64,000 bases of DNA from Dendrophyllia cribrosa (lineage: Eukaryota > Cnidaria > Anthozoa > Scleractinia > Dendrophylliidae). The DNA lies in NCBI GenBank assembly GCA_024195265.1, contig JAJLRJ010000009.1:30147210-30211209 (forward strand). Direction: 5' to 3'. How positions within the stretch are numbered: the stretch's first letter is position 1; each line of letters opens with the position of its first letter. The position numbers were made by a program, and so were the translations under genes. Positions 32,362 to 42,758 of this stretch are shown piece by piece. The notes below the pieces were generated by a model. That model worked only from the letters and a program-made list of their open reading frames with translations. It was not told the DNA's origin and made no database searches.

Positions 32362-32436
32362 CGCCAGACTGCGTGTCGCCAGATGTTTATATAAAAGAAG
32401 ACAAAGAATAAGCATTTGGCGACACGCAGTCTGGCA
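32362..32436. repeat. Strong hairpin, 22-23 bp stem
   Basis: GCCAGACTGCGTGTCGCCAG is matched by CTGGCAATT-proximal reverse complement at 32414-32436 with one mismatch. The loop is about 28 bases. It could be a small MITE or a transcribed hairpin. No host context is visible. Confidence 0.6.
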
Positions 32437-33329
32437 ATTTAATTGGGGGATTGTCAGACCAAAAAGTAGTTGAATGTTTCGACAAACACATCAAAACGAA
32501 AATTCTTTGCCTTCAATTGCAGCAAGGTCCACAAAGAAATTTTCCTTTATCTCTTTTATCACACGTCGGAATGTCTCATCATATCTTGTATCCACAGTCA
32601 CTTACTACAGTGTTACAGTAATAGCCAACAATTCCCTGCTTTGTTGCCGTATAAATTTTTACCAAAGCAGTCCTCGAAGAAATAGCGAGGCAATAATCAT
32701 GTTTGCTTTCCAACAAGGCTGAGAAATAATATTCTGTCGTGACAGTTTAAAAGTTCTTTACCGAAGAAACAGCGCCAAACTGTGAGAAAACTTCTCAAAA
32801 ACCTGCCTCGAACGTACACCACTTCACGCTCAAAAAAAAGTTTACGCATACACCGGAACTTTACGCATACGGCGGAAATGATGATGATAGCTTGTTCAAG
32901 TAAGCTAAAATATTGTGTCCAACAGACAACAATACAAAAACACGTTGGGCTCAAGATATACTATTTCGCTTACATGAACAACCGACCGCTCTTTCGAGTG
33001 CCCTCTAAACTTCGTAGTTGCTATAGCAACTACGAACGAACAATGCGTACTTGCAAAACGTTACATCTATTTTTTGTGTCAAAAATCTTTTGTCTTTTTT
33101 TTAAATCGGCTGATACTTTTTAACCTTTCCCTGACAATTTGTTGCTGCCAAGAACTCGGACAAGAGCTTTGTTGCAAGGTACCGAAGCACGCTTCCGGTT
33201 ACGTTAACCACTGACTTTCTCCATATTTGAGTTGTATTTTCTCCCTTTTATCCGGTTTATTCTCTATGAATAATGTGGAACCGACGAAGTTAAACCTTAA
33301 CTTATTGTTTTGAACACAAAGTATTCTCT

Positions 33330-33487
33330 TCAAAATCATTTTCAAAAAATCGACCCCGAGGAAGGATTTTTAGGTCCAGACCCCCCCTCCCGCCTGGATT
33401 TCCAGAGCCCTCAACCCCCCTCCCGCGAGAATTTCCAGCATGCCATCCGTCGGGGAGGTGTGGATTTTTTCTGGAATAACCCAATGC
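33330..33487. repeat. G/C-rich dispersed repeat, copy 2
   Basis: Contains GGATTTCCAGAGCCC and GCCATCCGTCGGGG, then TTTTTTCTGGAATAACCCAA. Same family as 30182-30346 and 39512-39706. Confidence 0.65.
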
Positions 33488-34094
33488 CAGAAAAATGTCA
33501 GTAAGGCACAATTAAGATACGACATTGGATTAATTCCACATTCACATGAAAACAGATAGTGTAACTACTTAATAACTTTGACTCCAAGAATTAACATTTT
33601 GTTTGTTATTACTACAAAATCTTCTTTTACACTCTGCTACGCATTCTCAAGAATGCACAATTGCATATAACTATATTGTCAATAAGCGGATAAAATACTG
33701 TAATTTCCATTAATAAACAAGGCAAGATATTGATTAGCTACAAAATCATTCAATGACAAATAACATTTGTCTACTTCCCGGCTCTTTCCATACCCGCGGC
33801 AGCAATTGTTTAGTGAAAAACTCCGGCAAAAATTACCTGCCAGTCATTACCCACAAATTATGCTTCCTGTAAACCACATACACTCCCGCAAGTGCCTATT
33901 TTTCAACTTTCTCACCAGTAACAGTAGCCACATGCACTCCTTGAGTGCCTGTTTTTTTAATATACTGACGAGAAGTCCAATGACTACTGCAAAGCTGATA
34001 CAACGAGTAAATATATTTCAAACAATATTTAGGCTGGCCAGACCAGCCTTCTTCACGTTATAAGATGTTACTAGAAATAATTCACAATTCACGG

Positions 34095-34184
34095 GATTCA
34101 ATTCGAAAAGCCAGAGAGTCGTACTTAATATATAGAGCGAAAATACTAGAACCACGTGGGTTGAACAGACGTGATGAATTGTAG
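34095..34184 (+). pseudogene. C-terminal fragment of a Penelope-like GIY-YIG protein
   Basis: Thirty codons ending at TAG 34182, with SIRKARESYLIYRAKILEPR then GLNRRDEL. This resembles the C-terminal 'R-x-x-E-x-x-w-I-x-k-L-x-t-l-x-P-x-G-l-N' end of GIY-YIG endonuclease domains in Penelope-like elements. The rest of the gene is missing upstream. Confidence 0.55.
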
Positions 34185-34319
34185 TTTAAGTATACTAGCC
34201 TTATCTTAGTTTTTACCATCTTGTAGGTCATTTCCGCCCCTCCTCATTTTTTAAATATGTATTGCGACATTCTCCTTTATATAATGTTGTATTTTCATTT
34301 TATAATTTAGTAACATCTT

Positions 34320-34362
34320 ATAACCTGAAGAAGGCTGGTCTGGCCAGCCTAAATATTGTTTG
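34320..34362 (+). ncRNA. Degenerate hammerhead core in the second Penelope tail
   Basis: CTGAAGA at 34325-34331 is followed by a strong hairpin (GGCTGG..CCAGCC) where stem II should be. The next bases are TAAA in place of the invariant GAAA, and no GTC follows. The order of parts fits a hammerhead, but the lost G and triplet argue for an inactive relic. The inverted copy at about 34025-34066 carries the same defects. Confidence 0.35.
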
Positions 34363-34559
34363 AAATATATTTACTGGTTGTATCAGCTTTGCAGTAGTCC
34401 TTGGACTTCTCGTCAGTATATTGATTCATTTTAGCTGATTAGGTCTCCTCCTGTGAGATCCAACGAAAAACCAGCAGGATCTTCGTCCACGGTTTTTGCA
34501 GTTAAACAAGTTTATCTTTTCAAGTAGTCTTTTCAAATGTAACAAAAATAATTCACGGC

Positions 34560-34703
34560 TTGGAAAGTAATAGACGAGTGTGGATTTGATCGGGAATCAA
34601 TAAATTAAATATTAAAAGCGAGCACAGAAAAATTGGTAACTTCAATCAACGCGTCTTAGAGTCTCATGCGCATGAGTATAGGCTAAGTGTGGCCTCTTGT
34701 TAC
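34560..34703. repeat. Dispersed repeat with AGGCT..AGCCT end, copy 1
   Basis: About 140 bases (TTTGATCGGGAATCAATAAA to CTCATGCGCATGAGTATAGG) are repeated in the same orientation at 39733-39876. Both end with a small hairpin and CCTCTTGTT, after which the flanks differ. The shared end marks a transposon terminus. Confidence 0.65.
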
Positions 34704-34825
34704 GCATGCGCGTAGCGGCATGAGTTATAAATTGGGCTCCGTTTTTCTTTTTTACTCATGCGCGTAGCGGCATGAGTTATAAAATGGCCTTCGTTTTTCT
34801 TTTTTTAATTATTTTTCTTTTTATT

Positions 34826-35560
34826 ATTTTTTGTGTCACGATTTTGCATGCATAAAATATGCACGCATATTTTATATTGTGCACATCCGGTTCATAGCTT
34901 TGACATTTACACTTCCTGTATAGTGACTTCCGGCTACTCTCACTTCCGGTAAAACAGTGTTACTGAAGTGTCACGACAGCGTCTCCTACTTACATTACTT
35001 ATGTTCACGTTAGGTATATATAACACTCAGAAGAATCACTGGCTCCATTGTGGTACAGCCTTCATTTACAAAACATTCAATAGTAAACAACGTGGTTTGC
35101 AGGAACGATGACTGAATGAAAAGAGTAACTCTTCTCCATGTCGGACATCTTCTTATCATGTTTAAAATATCATAAAACTTTCGTACGCATGCGCATGAGT
35201 ATAGGCTGCTTGGAGCCTCTTGTTTTATTATTTTTACTTTTTGTGTCACGATTTTGCATGCAAATTTATTCACGCATATTTTAAATTGTTCATTTCCGGT
35301 TCACAACTTTGCTCTTTACACTTCCTGTTTAGTGACTTCCGGCTACTCTCACTTACAACCCTACTTACATTACTGATGTTCACGTTACGTATATATGACT
35401 TAGAAGAATCACTGGCTTCATTGTGGTACAGCTTTCATTTACAAAACATTCAAAAAAACTTCATTACGCATGCGCATGATTATAGGCTGCTTGAAGCCTC
35501 TTGTTATTTTTTGTGTCACAATTTTGCATGCAAATTTATGCACGCATATTTTAGTGTACG
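34826..35560. mobile_element. Head-to-tail Helitron-like units
   Basis: Three units begin with TTTGTGTCACRATTTTGCAT: 34828, 35237 and 35510. The first two run through CTTCCGGCTACTCTCACTT and GAAGAATCACTGGC and end with the hairpin AGGCTGCTTG(G/A)AGCCT followed by CTTGTT at 35225 and 35507. The third is truncated after about 50 bases. Head-to-tail arrays, a short 3' hairpin and no target duplication fit Helitron/Helentron-derived non-autonomous elements. The final CTTGTT is not the classic CTRR, so the class is tentative. Confidence 0.5.
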
Positions 35561-36242
35561 CAACTCGCCCCTGCCTCCCCTAAAAAGTTCTTTTTGTCCC
35601 CCATTGTTATAAAAGGCTCCAGGAAAGTTAAACCAATCAGAATCCGTCTACTGAGCACAGGTCTGGATTTTAGGGGGGACTAGAGAGAACCAGTTTGCCA
35701 CTCGAAGAAGACTCAGATTTCAAACAAATATGGCCCCTTCTGTACTCTACACTTCAATTTTTCAGACGTTCATTTTCCATTACCAAAATGTAAAGACGCC
35801 TTTTAAGACATCGAAATGGAAAGAAAAAAGTCCTTAAGACGATTTGTATGCCTCTGAAGTGGCGGTTAGAGAGCTGAAAGCGATGGAATCTTCCTGTTAG
35901 GATCCTGTGAAATCACAAAGCGGGACATCTCGAAGGCTGCGCGAAGCGGCAGACTTTACTAAGAATTTTCAAGCATTTCTGGAAAACTACGGAAAAGAAA
36001 ATAACATTTTTGAATGTCCATTTACTTTGTAGGAAACATTTCAGAGACGTATTTGCGTATTTGAGTTATCAGTTGATTTTAAAAAAATATGAAGAAAACT
36101 CGGCCGCACGAGAAATTCTTCGACATGTGTTAAACAAATTTCCTTGCGTTTCCGACAGTTTCCTCGATGCGATAATTTAACGCGTTTTGCTCTTGAGACT
36201 AAACTTATAGACATTTGAATAAAACTTTCAACTAAGAGTTGT

Positions 36243-36372
36243 CCTGTTAACTGTGTAAAGGCAAATTGCGATTAAACTTGTTCGAATGTTTTCTTCGTGA
36301 AGCCAATAATCACGGTATAATAAAAGGCACGCTAGTAAATATAATTAAGTTAAATAGCGCTTTCTGAAATAA
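36243..36372. repeat. Right arm of the inverted duplication, part 1
   Basis: Partner of about 31890-32005. It ends in the target duplication GCTTTCTGAAATAA (36359-36372), where the Penelope-like element begins. Confidence 0.7.
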
Positions 36373-36373
36373 G

Positions 36374-38660
36374 CAGTTCAACAGCCTTAACCAAATCAAG
36401 ATCCAAAAACTTGAACATTTAATAGGTCCTCAATTATCCGGCGACCATTCATTCGATAGTCACAATGGCGTCGTTACCATTCCGGAAAATTTGCCGCTTT
36501 CTAACCCAGAGAGGTCTGTTCTTAGTAAAGGTTTAAACTTTGTTCCTATAGCGAAACAAACCGACGAATTTTCAGTCAAACAAGATGTTGAAAAATTCCT
36601 TCGCCGCGTGCAATTAAGAGCTTTTTTCCATGACAAAGAAGACAATTCTAACACCTCGGAAAAAGATGTTTTTGAAACACTCAACGTTCGCAAATCAAAA
36701 TGGACTCCCCCAGAGGGCCAGTTTTCTTCTCTAGATTTTTTCGTCAAAAAATGTCGTCACGATGTCCAAAAACTTAATTTCAACCGCCACACCAAAATTT
36801 CCAACCTTTCAACAGGAGAGTGGGCAGCGCTCAAAAGTCTTAGCAAACGACGCGACATTGTTATCAAAGCGGCCGACAAAGGCGGCGCGGTAGTTGTTTG
36901 GCGGACCGACCTTTACCGACAAGAAGCTTTTCGGCAACTTTCTGACACCGCTTTCTATGCCAAAGTTGATAAAGATCTCACTTCTACCAACCAAAAAATT
37001 GTCAAAGAAACTATCCAAGACCTCATTACTATATAAACAACAATTACCAGTTTCCGCCAACAATCTCATCATCACTACTCCTAGAACCTCACGCGTTTAT
37101 TTCAAACCAAAAATTCATAAACCAAACAATCCGGGCCGACCAATTTTTTCCGCTTGTAGCTGTCCTACCGAACTAATTTCTAGCTATTTAGACAAAATCA
37201 TGGCCCCCATTGTCAAATCACTACCCTCGTACATTAAGGACACCAATCACGCACTCGAAATTTTCCGGAATTTCAGTTTTCCCAGCGAAAACAAATTAAT
37301 TTTCACTATGGACATTATCTCTTTATATACCGTCATCCCCAATGACGAAGGACTTCAAGCACTAAAATATTTTTTCGACCAGCGCTCCATTCAAAACCCA
37401 AGCTCAGAAACACTGCTCCGCTTAGCCGAATTAGTTTTGACACTTAACTGTTTTTCATTTTCCCAAAACTACTACAAACAAGTAAATGGAGTCGCCATGG
37501 GCACCAAAATGGGACCAAGCTACGCTAACCTTTTTGTAGGCTACATCGAAGACAAATTTTTTAATCAATACCACGGAACCAAACCCGAACTCTACGGCCG
37601 CTACATCGATGATTGCATTGGCGCTACCTCTTCCAGTAAAGAGGAACTTAATCAATTTATAACTTCTGTCAATACTTTTCATCCAGCCCTAAAATATACC
37701 TAGGAAATTTCCGAAACCTCAGTCGCTTTTCTTGACATTAATATTTCAATCAACGGTAACAGTTTATCCACAAGTGTGCACTACAAACCTACAGATTCCC
37801 ACAGTTATCTGTTACATTCATCCTCACATCCATCGCACTTTAAAAACGCCATTCCGTATTCTCAATTTCTCAGACTTCGACGTCTATTTAGTGATGACTC
37901 TGATTTTTCCAACAAGTCAGAAGAAATGTGCCAGTTTTTCAAGAAACGTGGGTACCCTGACTCTGTTGTTAACACGGGCCAACAACGTGCACAACAGATC
38001 GACAGACAATCAGCATTACAAACGCCACAGAAGGAAGAGAACGAGAGAATTCCATTCACCCTCACTTTCCACCCACACAACAACACAGTCAAAAGCATCA
38101 TTTTAAAAAATTTCAAATTACTCCAAAACGACCCCGAAACTGTCAGAATTTTTCACAACCCCCACTAATTACATTCAAACGTGACAAAAACATAGGCAAC
38201 TTTCTAGTTACGAGCGCGCTGAAATCTGACGATGAACTGGGAACTTTTAAATGCACACGCACACGATGTAACACTTGTCCTTTCATTCACAACACTGACA
38301 AAATAACAGGACCCAAACGATCTATTAAAATCACTGATCGTTTTACATGCACCTCCGTAAATGTTATCTACTGCATAACATGTACTTTTTGCAAAAAGAT
38401 ATACATTGGCGAAACAGGGAGGAGACTGGGCGACCGTTTTCGTGAACATCTCCGAGACGTTGAAAAAAATGACAAAGACGCATCCAAACCAGTCGCGCGC
38501 CATTTTAATCTTACTAACCATTCTAAACAACACATGACAATCTGCGGCCTTTCCCTACACCAGGGTTACACAGAAAGCCGTAAAAACCTAGAACAAAAAA
38601 ATCATCTTTCAAATCGGCACTCTCAAACCCCACGGAATCAACGAACGCTTTTCATTCAAC
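36374..38660 (+). pseudogene. Penelope-like RT plus GIY-YIG endonuclease, broken
   Basis: The frame is open from the first inserted base. The N-terminal region has NLPLSNPERSVLSKGLNFVP and VIKAADKGGAVVVW, typical of Penelope proteins. RT motifs follow: VYFKPKIHKPNNPGRPIF, FTMDIISLYTVIP with the first aspartate, VNGVAMGTKMGPSYANLFVG and GRYIDDCIGAT with the catalytic Y-I-D-D. A GIY-YIG domain comes next: VIYCITCTFCKKIYIGETGR then RFREHL, preceded by a CxxC-type CNTC site. Breaks are a frame change near 37030, an in-frame TAG at 37700 where a tryptophan is usual (KYT-stop-EISETSVAFLDI), a frame change near 38160 and another near 38600. The RT and endonuclease together carry out target-primed reverse transcription. 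This copy is dead. Confidence 0.85.
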
Positions 38661-38752
38661 TAATTTACATTTGTTTTTCACGTCACCAAATTTCCACCAA
38701 TAGCGTAGCTCCACCGCTTACTATATAAAACCACACCTACCCACAATTCCTT

Positions 38753-38801
38753 GATTCGCTCCGACGAAGGGCTAGCGCTCGAAACGTCAGCTACTTGAAT
38801 C
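38753..38801 (+). ncRNA. Hammerhead ribozyme motif at the Penelope 3' end
   Basis: GATTCGCT, core CCGACGA, stem-II hairpin GGGC-TAGC-GCTC, GAAAC, cleavage triplet GTC, AGC, then GAATC at 38797-38801. Same design as 1149-1197. Stem I forms from GCT with AGC plus GATTC with GAATC. Hammerheads in Penelope-like elements are established. The U-to-C change in the core CUGANGA is the one deviation. Confidence 0.65.
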
Positions 38802-38869
38802 TTTTTACGGTGGTCAATTTACCTTATCGACTCAGTCGATAAAACTAAATTCTCGGCTTTCTGAAATAA

Positions 38870-39175
38870 AGTTTGCTTTCAAGATTTTTTTATTCGCGAA
38901 AATATTATGCGAATCATCTTTACGGATAAGAATGGCATTCTATATACACAGGAAGAGTCGAAAGTTTTAGAAAACAGTAGATATAATAAAGCAGGTTGCT
39001 GAATTTTAATATCATTATGTGATGATTAAAATAGAATTCGCCCGCGCTGCAATTAGGATAAATAAATCGCCAAGCCTTCCGGAAGCAGAAAATCACTGAA
39101 TTCTGATAAGCGTTTAACTCTTTTATTCAAGGGAAAGACATTGTCATTCAAGGAAATGTGAGTTTCATTAAAACG
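38870..39175. repeat. Right arm of the inverted duplication, part 2
   Basis: Continues the arm interrupted by the Penelope element. TACGGATAAGAATGGCATTC and CGCCAAGCCTTCCGGAAGCA pair with the left arm at 31420-31890. It lacks the MITE found in the left arm. Confidence 0.7.
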
Positions 39176-39511
39176 TTTTGACCTTTAGAACAAATATTTT
39201 GGATTAACAGCGCGCGATCGAATTACATTTCACACTAAATTTGCATATATGAAAGAATAATATTTGCGACAAGAAAGAAACTGTGAAACCTGGAAAAATC
39301 TAATACATGGCAAAATCAAAGCAGTTATTTAAGGAACTGGCTTTATAGAAAAATTTCATTTTGATTTGGTCTTGAAATCAAACCGGGTGGGGGGGGGGGT
39401 TTATGATGCGTCACGCAATATTTATTTTTATTAAAATCTTTGACTAATTTATAGCACTCATCACCACAGTTTTGACATTATAAAAGCAGAATCTCCTGAA
39501 TTTAGGGCTTC

Positions 39512-39706
39512 CAAAAATTTATTGGAAACCGGGCAGGAGAAGGGGTCTCTGGACTTGGAAATCCAGGCAGGAGGGGGGTCCAGGAGGGGGGTCTAGCGAG
39601 AGGGGGCGGGCAGGGGTCAAACAATCTTGCCATCCGTCGGTAGGGGGGGTGGGGGGGGGGGGGGGGGGTGCGGGGACGTGAGTGGATTCTTTCTAGAATA
39701 ACCCAA
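39512..39706. repeat. G-rich dispersed repeat, copy 3
   Basis: Long G runs, GCCATCCGTCGG and TTCTAGAATAACCCAATG. It is the longest of the three copies and the most G-rich. A second G run at 39387-39401 lies nearby. Between 39176 and 39512 I see no gene. Confidence 0.65.
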
Positions 39707-39724
39707 TGTAAGTCAAATAATTCA

Positions 39725-39876
39725 CAGTTAACGTTTAGGAAGTATTACACTAGTGTGGGTTTGATCGGGAATCAATAAATTAAATATTCAAAGCGAGTAA
39801 AATTGGTAGCTTCAATCAACGCGTCTTAGAGTGTCATGCGCATGAGTATAGGCCATGTGTAGCCTCTTGTTTTGAG
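39725..39876. repeat. Dispersed repeat with AGGC..AGCCT end, copy 2
   Basis: Direct copy of 34560-34703, ending GAGTATAGGCCATGTGTAGC then CTCTTGTT. From 39880 to 40190 there is only AT-rich sequence without a recognisable feature. Confidence 0.65.
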
Positions 39877-40192
39877 TAATTACCGAGACTGCAAAATTTG
39901 CGTGTTTGTGGATGTTTATAGTCCACCTTGGCTCGATCACCTTTCACTGCAAATTACATTTTTCTGCCGAAAACTCGGATTATTCTCTCCGGAATCTGTA
40001 AGGACAGCAAGTTCATCTAGTATCATTAAAGTCAGCAAGAGGAACTAATATTTTCATTATAAATTGCCTTCTATATTTCCTAGACCAATTAAACGAATAG
40101 TTTATTCCGCCATTTTGTTTGTTTTGACAAAATTTATTTGCCGATTAGTGAGTTAAACGACCTCGCTAGGTGGATTAAATTTAAACCTTAAT

Positions 40193-40495
40193 TACATACA
40201 TACATACTTTATTACCTTTCCCCAAGGGGGCTTTTCAAAGATAATTAAAACTAACTAACAAGAATAATCGCAAATATAACTAATTACAATAATCATAAAT
40301 ATAAATTGTATTTACAAAAGATTAATTGAATTAATTAAGTTAAGATTCTAAAAATTCTTTAAGAAGCTTGCGCTTTAAAACTTTCTTAAAAACCGAGACA
40401 GATTTACTAAATTTTAAAATAGGGTCCAAAGAGTTCCAAATGTTAACAGTCCGATAATAAAATGTCCTCTGGCCAGAAGCAGTTCTAAATAAAGA
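40193..40495 (-). pseudogene. LINE 3' end with (TATG)n tail
   Basis: The minus strand encodes the C-terminus of a LINE protein: GQRTFYYRTVNIWNSLDP, then SVSVFKKVLKRKLLKEFLES, with the stop at 40340. The 3' UTR ends in a TATGTATGTATG microsatellite (plus strand ACATACATACATAC at about 40195-40208), a normal tail for CR1/L2-like elements. 5'-truncated. Confidence 0.7.
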
Positions 40496-41237
40496 ACTGA
40501 TTAATTTATCCCTTGATTAGCGCTAATCGTGCTTTCAGGAACAGAATCTAATCAAAAGATAAATGTTATCTCTCGATTAGGCTGATTTAATCGTGGCTTA
40601 GCGCTAATCGGCTTTTCAGGAACCGGGGGCCTGTAGACCAAAGCATATCAAAATTTACATGCGATTCACACCATTAATAGTAAACCATTCTCACTGCCAA
40701 AACAGCCACTAACTGCCCACGCGGAATTAAGATATGGGAGCCCAAAATTTAGCAAAGACCTTCAGTCGAAAAACAGTAGACGAAACACCACAGAAAAGTC
40801 CATACAAGCGACTTTAATGAACACCCCTCCAAAACTCAGAAACACCCAAGCAAGGGAGTCAGAGAAAATCCGTAATCATCTAACTAAATCCTGGGGAAGG
40901 GTACACATTACAGAAGGGCAGTGGTCCGGCCCAGCTAACTGGATTTCTCTACCAATCGCACTATTGCAGAGGTCGAGGACGGGCTTTAACCCGCTAAGAG
41001 CCAAAGTAAACGGGGCAGCGGAACAAACCTGAGGTAAAAACAAAGAAAAAACTGGCAAAAGGAAAAGAGGGGGGGAACCCCAAACCGGGAGGGAAAATTA
41101 CCCGCCAGCCGAGCCGGACCAGGAACCCGTCCTAAGACAGGTTATAGGGCGTCATTAAGATTACCCTTCTGGTCGCGGCAAGGAGGAGGGTGAGGGGACG
41201 GAGGTAGCACCCAGGGATGGGAAACGTGGACCCGGGG

Positions 41238-41245
41238 TATATAAA
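41238..41245 (+). promoter_or_regulatory. TATA box upstream of the hairpin array
   Basis: TATATAAA, preceded by a GC-rich CCCGGGG, is a textbook core promoter element. An RNA polymerase II start about 30 bases on would fall at about 41270, exactly where the tandem hairpin array begins. The match is by inspection only. 40640-41230 upstream is purine-rich and carries no gene that I recognise. Confidence 0.45.
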
Positions 41246-41273
41246 GGTAAGCAAAACACAAGAGCAAACTTTC

Positions 41274-41850
41274 TCGCTCGACGCACGAGCAACTGCACGA
41301 CGCTCGACGCACGAGCAACTGGAAACACCCGACACACGAGTAACTGCAAACGCTCGACACACGAGCAACTGAAAACGCTCGACACACGAGCAACTGAAAA
41401 CACCCGACACACGAGTAACTGCAAACGCTCGACACACGAGCAACTGAAAACGCTCGACACACGAGCAACAGAAAACGCTCGACACAGGAGCAACTGAAAA
41501 CACCAACACACGAGCAACAGAAAACGCCCGACACACAAGCAAACTGAAAACGCTCGACACACGAGCAACTGAAAAAACGCTCGACACACGAGCAACTGAA
41601 AACGCTCGACACACGAGCAACTGAAAACGCTCGACACACGAGCAAATGAAAAAACGCTCGACACACGAGCAACTGAAAACGCTCGACACACGAGCAGCTG
41701 AAAACGCTCGACACACGAGCAACGGAAAAACGCTCGACACACGAGCAACTGTAAACGCTCGACACACGAGCAACTGAAAAAACGCTCGACACACGAGCAA
41801 CTGAAAACGCTCGACACACGAGCAACTGAAAACGCTCGACACACGAGCAA
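41274..41850 (+). repeat. Tandem hairpin minisatellite, block A
   Basis: About two dozen units of about 25 bases. Each contains GCTCGACACACGAGC, a perfect 5-bp stem (GCTCG/CGAGC) with an ACACA loop, separated by AACTGAAAAC. Copies near the 5' end vary (GACGC, ACCCG and CGAGT forms). Long frames on both strands (for example VARVSSVFSCSCVERFQLL on the minus strand) are imposed by the period and are unlikely to be genes. Confidence 0.85.
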
Positions 41851-41889
41851 CTGTGCTTTAACTGTGCACTTTAACTGTGCAACTGTGCA

Positions 41890-42215
41890 CGAGCAAGCTT
41901 CCCTCGCTCGACACACGAGCAAAATTTTTCCGCTAGACCCACGAGCCAACTTGTCTCGCTCGACACACGAGCAAACTCTTCTCGCTCGACACACGAGCAA
42001 ACTTTTCTCGCTCGACACACGAGCAAACTCTTATCGCTCGACACACGAGCAAACTTTTCAGCTCGACACACGAGCAAACTTTTCCCGCTCGACACACGAG
42101 CAAACTTTTCTCGCTCGACACACGAGCAAACTTTTCTCGCTCGACACACGAGCAAACTTTTACAGCTCGACACACGAGCAAACTTTCTCGCTCGACACAC
42201 GAGCAAACTTTCCCC
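41890..42215 (+). repeat. Tandem hairpin minisatellite, block B
   Basis: About a dozen units with the same GCTCGACACACGAGC hairpin but a different spacer, AAACTTTTCTC. Spacer variation includes AAACTCTTATC, AAACTTTTCA and AAACTTTTACA. The hairpin is far more constant than the spacer. A short degenerate junction (GTGCACTTTAACTGTGCAAC) separates it from block A. Scattered single units continue to about 42520. Confidence 0.85.
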
Positions 42216-42224
42216 ACACTAGAC

Positions 42225-42758
42225 ATGAACAAACGTAAACGTAGGCGTACGAGTAACCGTTACGATAGACTAACGAGGAGCTATAACACTCGACAGGCGA
42301 GCGAACCAGTGCTAAACACACGAGGAGCTAAAACGCTCGGCATCCGAGCAAACTTAAGCGCTCGACACACGAGCAGTAAACACGCACGACACACGCAGAA
42401 ATCCTAGAACGCAACAGCTGGGTAGCCGTTATATCCAAACGCACGAGAAAACGCGCACGTTAGAAACACGAGCAACTATGAAGTGCGACACACGAGCAAC
42501 CTACGCTCGACACATGAACAAAAAACTTACATAATACGCATGGCAAACTACGCTATGAACACAAGAGCGGCTAAAACACCAAGCACGTGGGCAGCTAACA
42601 TAAAGGCCAACTACAACGCGAGAGCTGAGCGCATGAGATTAAAAACAAAAATAGGAAAAGGCAAAGGCAAAGGCAAAGGCAAAGGCAAAGGCAAAGAAGC
42701 AGCCAGACTGCGCGTGAGGCCGGTAATGGTAAAAGCTAACAACAAAGCGACAAAATAG
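42225..42758 (+). other. Basic low-complexity frames after the array
   Basis: Two plus frames (42225-42407 and 42483-42758) are rich in Arg and Lys. The second ends in a (GK)n stretch made by an AAAGGC hexamer repeat at 42656-42697. No family is recognised. If block A is transcribed, these could be part of the same transcript. Whether they are translated is unknown. 42760-43260 holds nothing that I can name. Confidence 0.3.

Larger units (their letters stand above)
33955..34430 (+). mobile_element. Second Penelope-like remnant: inverted tails plus C-terminus
   Basis: 33955-34080 and 34308-34425 are inverted copies of one tail (AAGAAGGCTGGTCTGGCCAG, then CCTAAATATTGTTTGAAAT). Between them at 34095-34184 is the C-terminus of a GIY-YIG-type Penelope protein. 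The layout, coding end then tail, agrees with a 3' end on the plus strand, with another tail joined in reverse, as at 1093-1291. Confidence 0.6.
36373..38855 (+). mobile_element. Penelope-like element, 5'-truncated, with hammerhead tail
   Basis: 2,483 bases are inserted into the right arm of an older inverted duplication, leaving a 14-base target duplication GCTTTCTGAAATAA (36359-36372 and 38856-38869). It starts within the coding frame and ends with a 3' tail that carries a hammerhead motif and the TCGACTCAGTCGATAAAACT end. Lack of the 5' part is typical of target-primed insertion. Confidence 0.85.

Noticed and set aside
41274..42215. Possible CRISPR-like array (palindromic repeats with spacers)
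   Set aside because: The spacers are themselves near-identical within each block, there are no cas-like genes, and the context is animal nuclear DNA. It is a minisatellite with a hairpin core.
41132..42238. Long open frames on both strands over the hairpin array
   Set aside because: A near 25-base period keeps several frames open at once. The predicted proteins are pure repeats and exist equally in opposite orientations.
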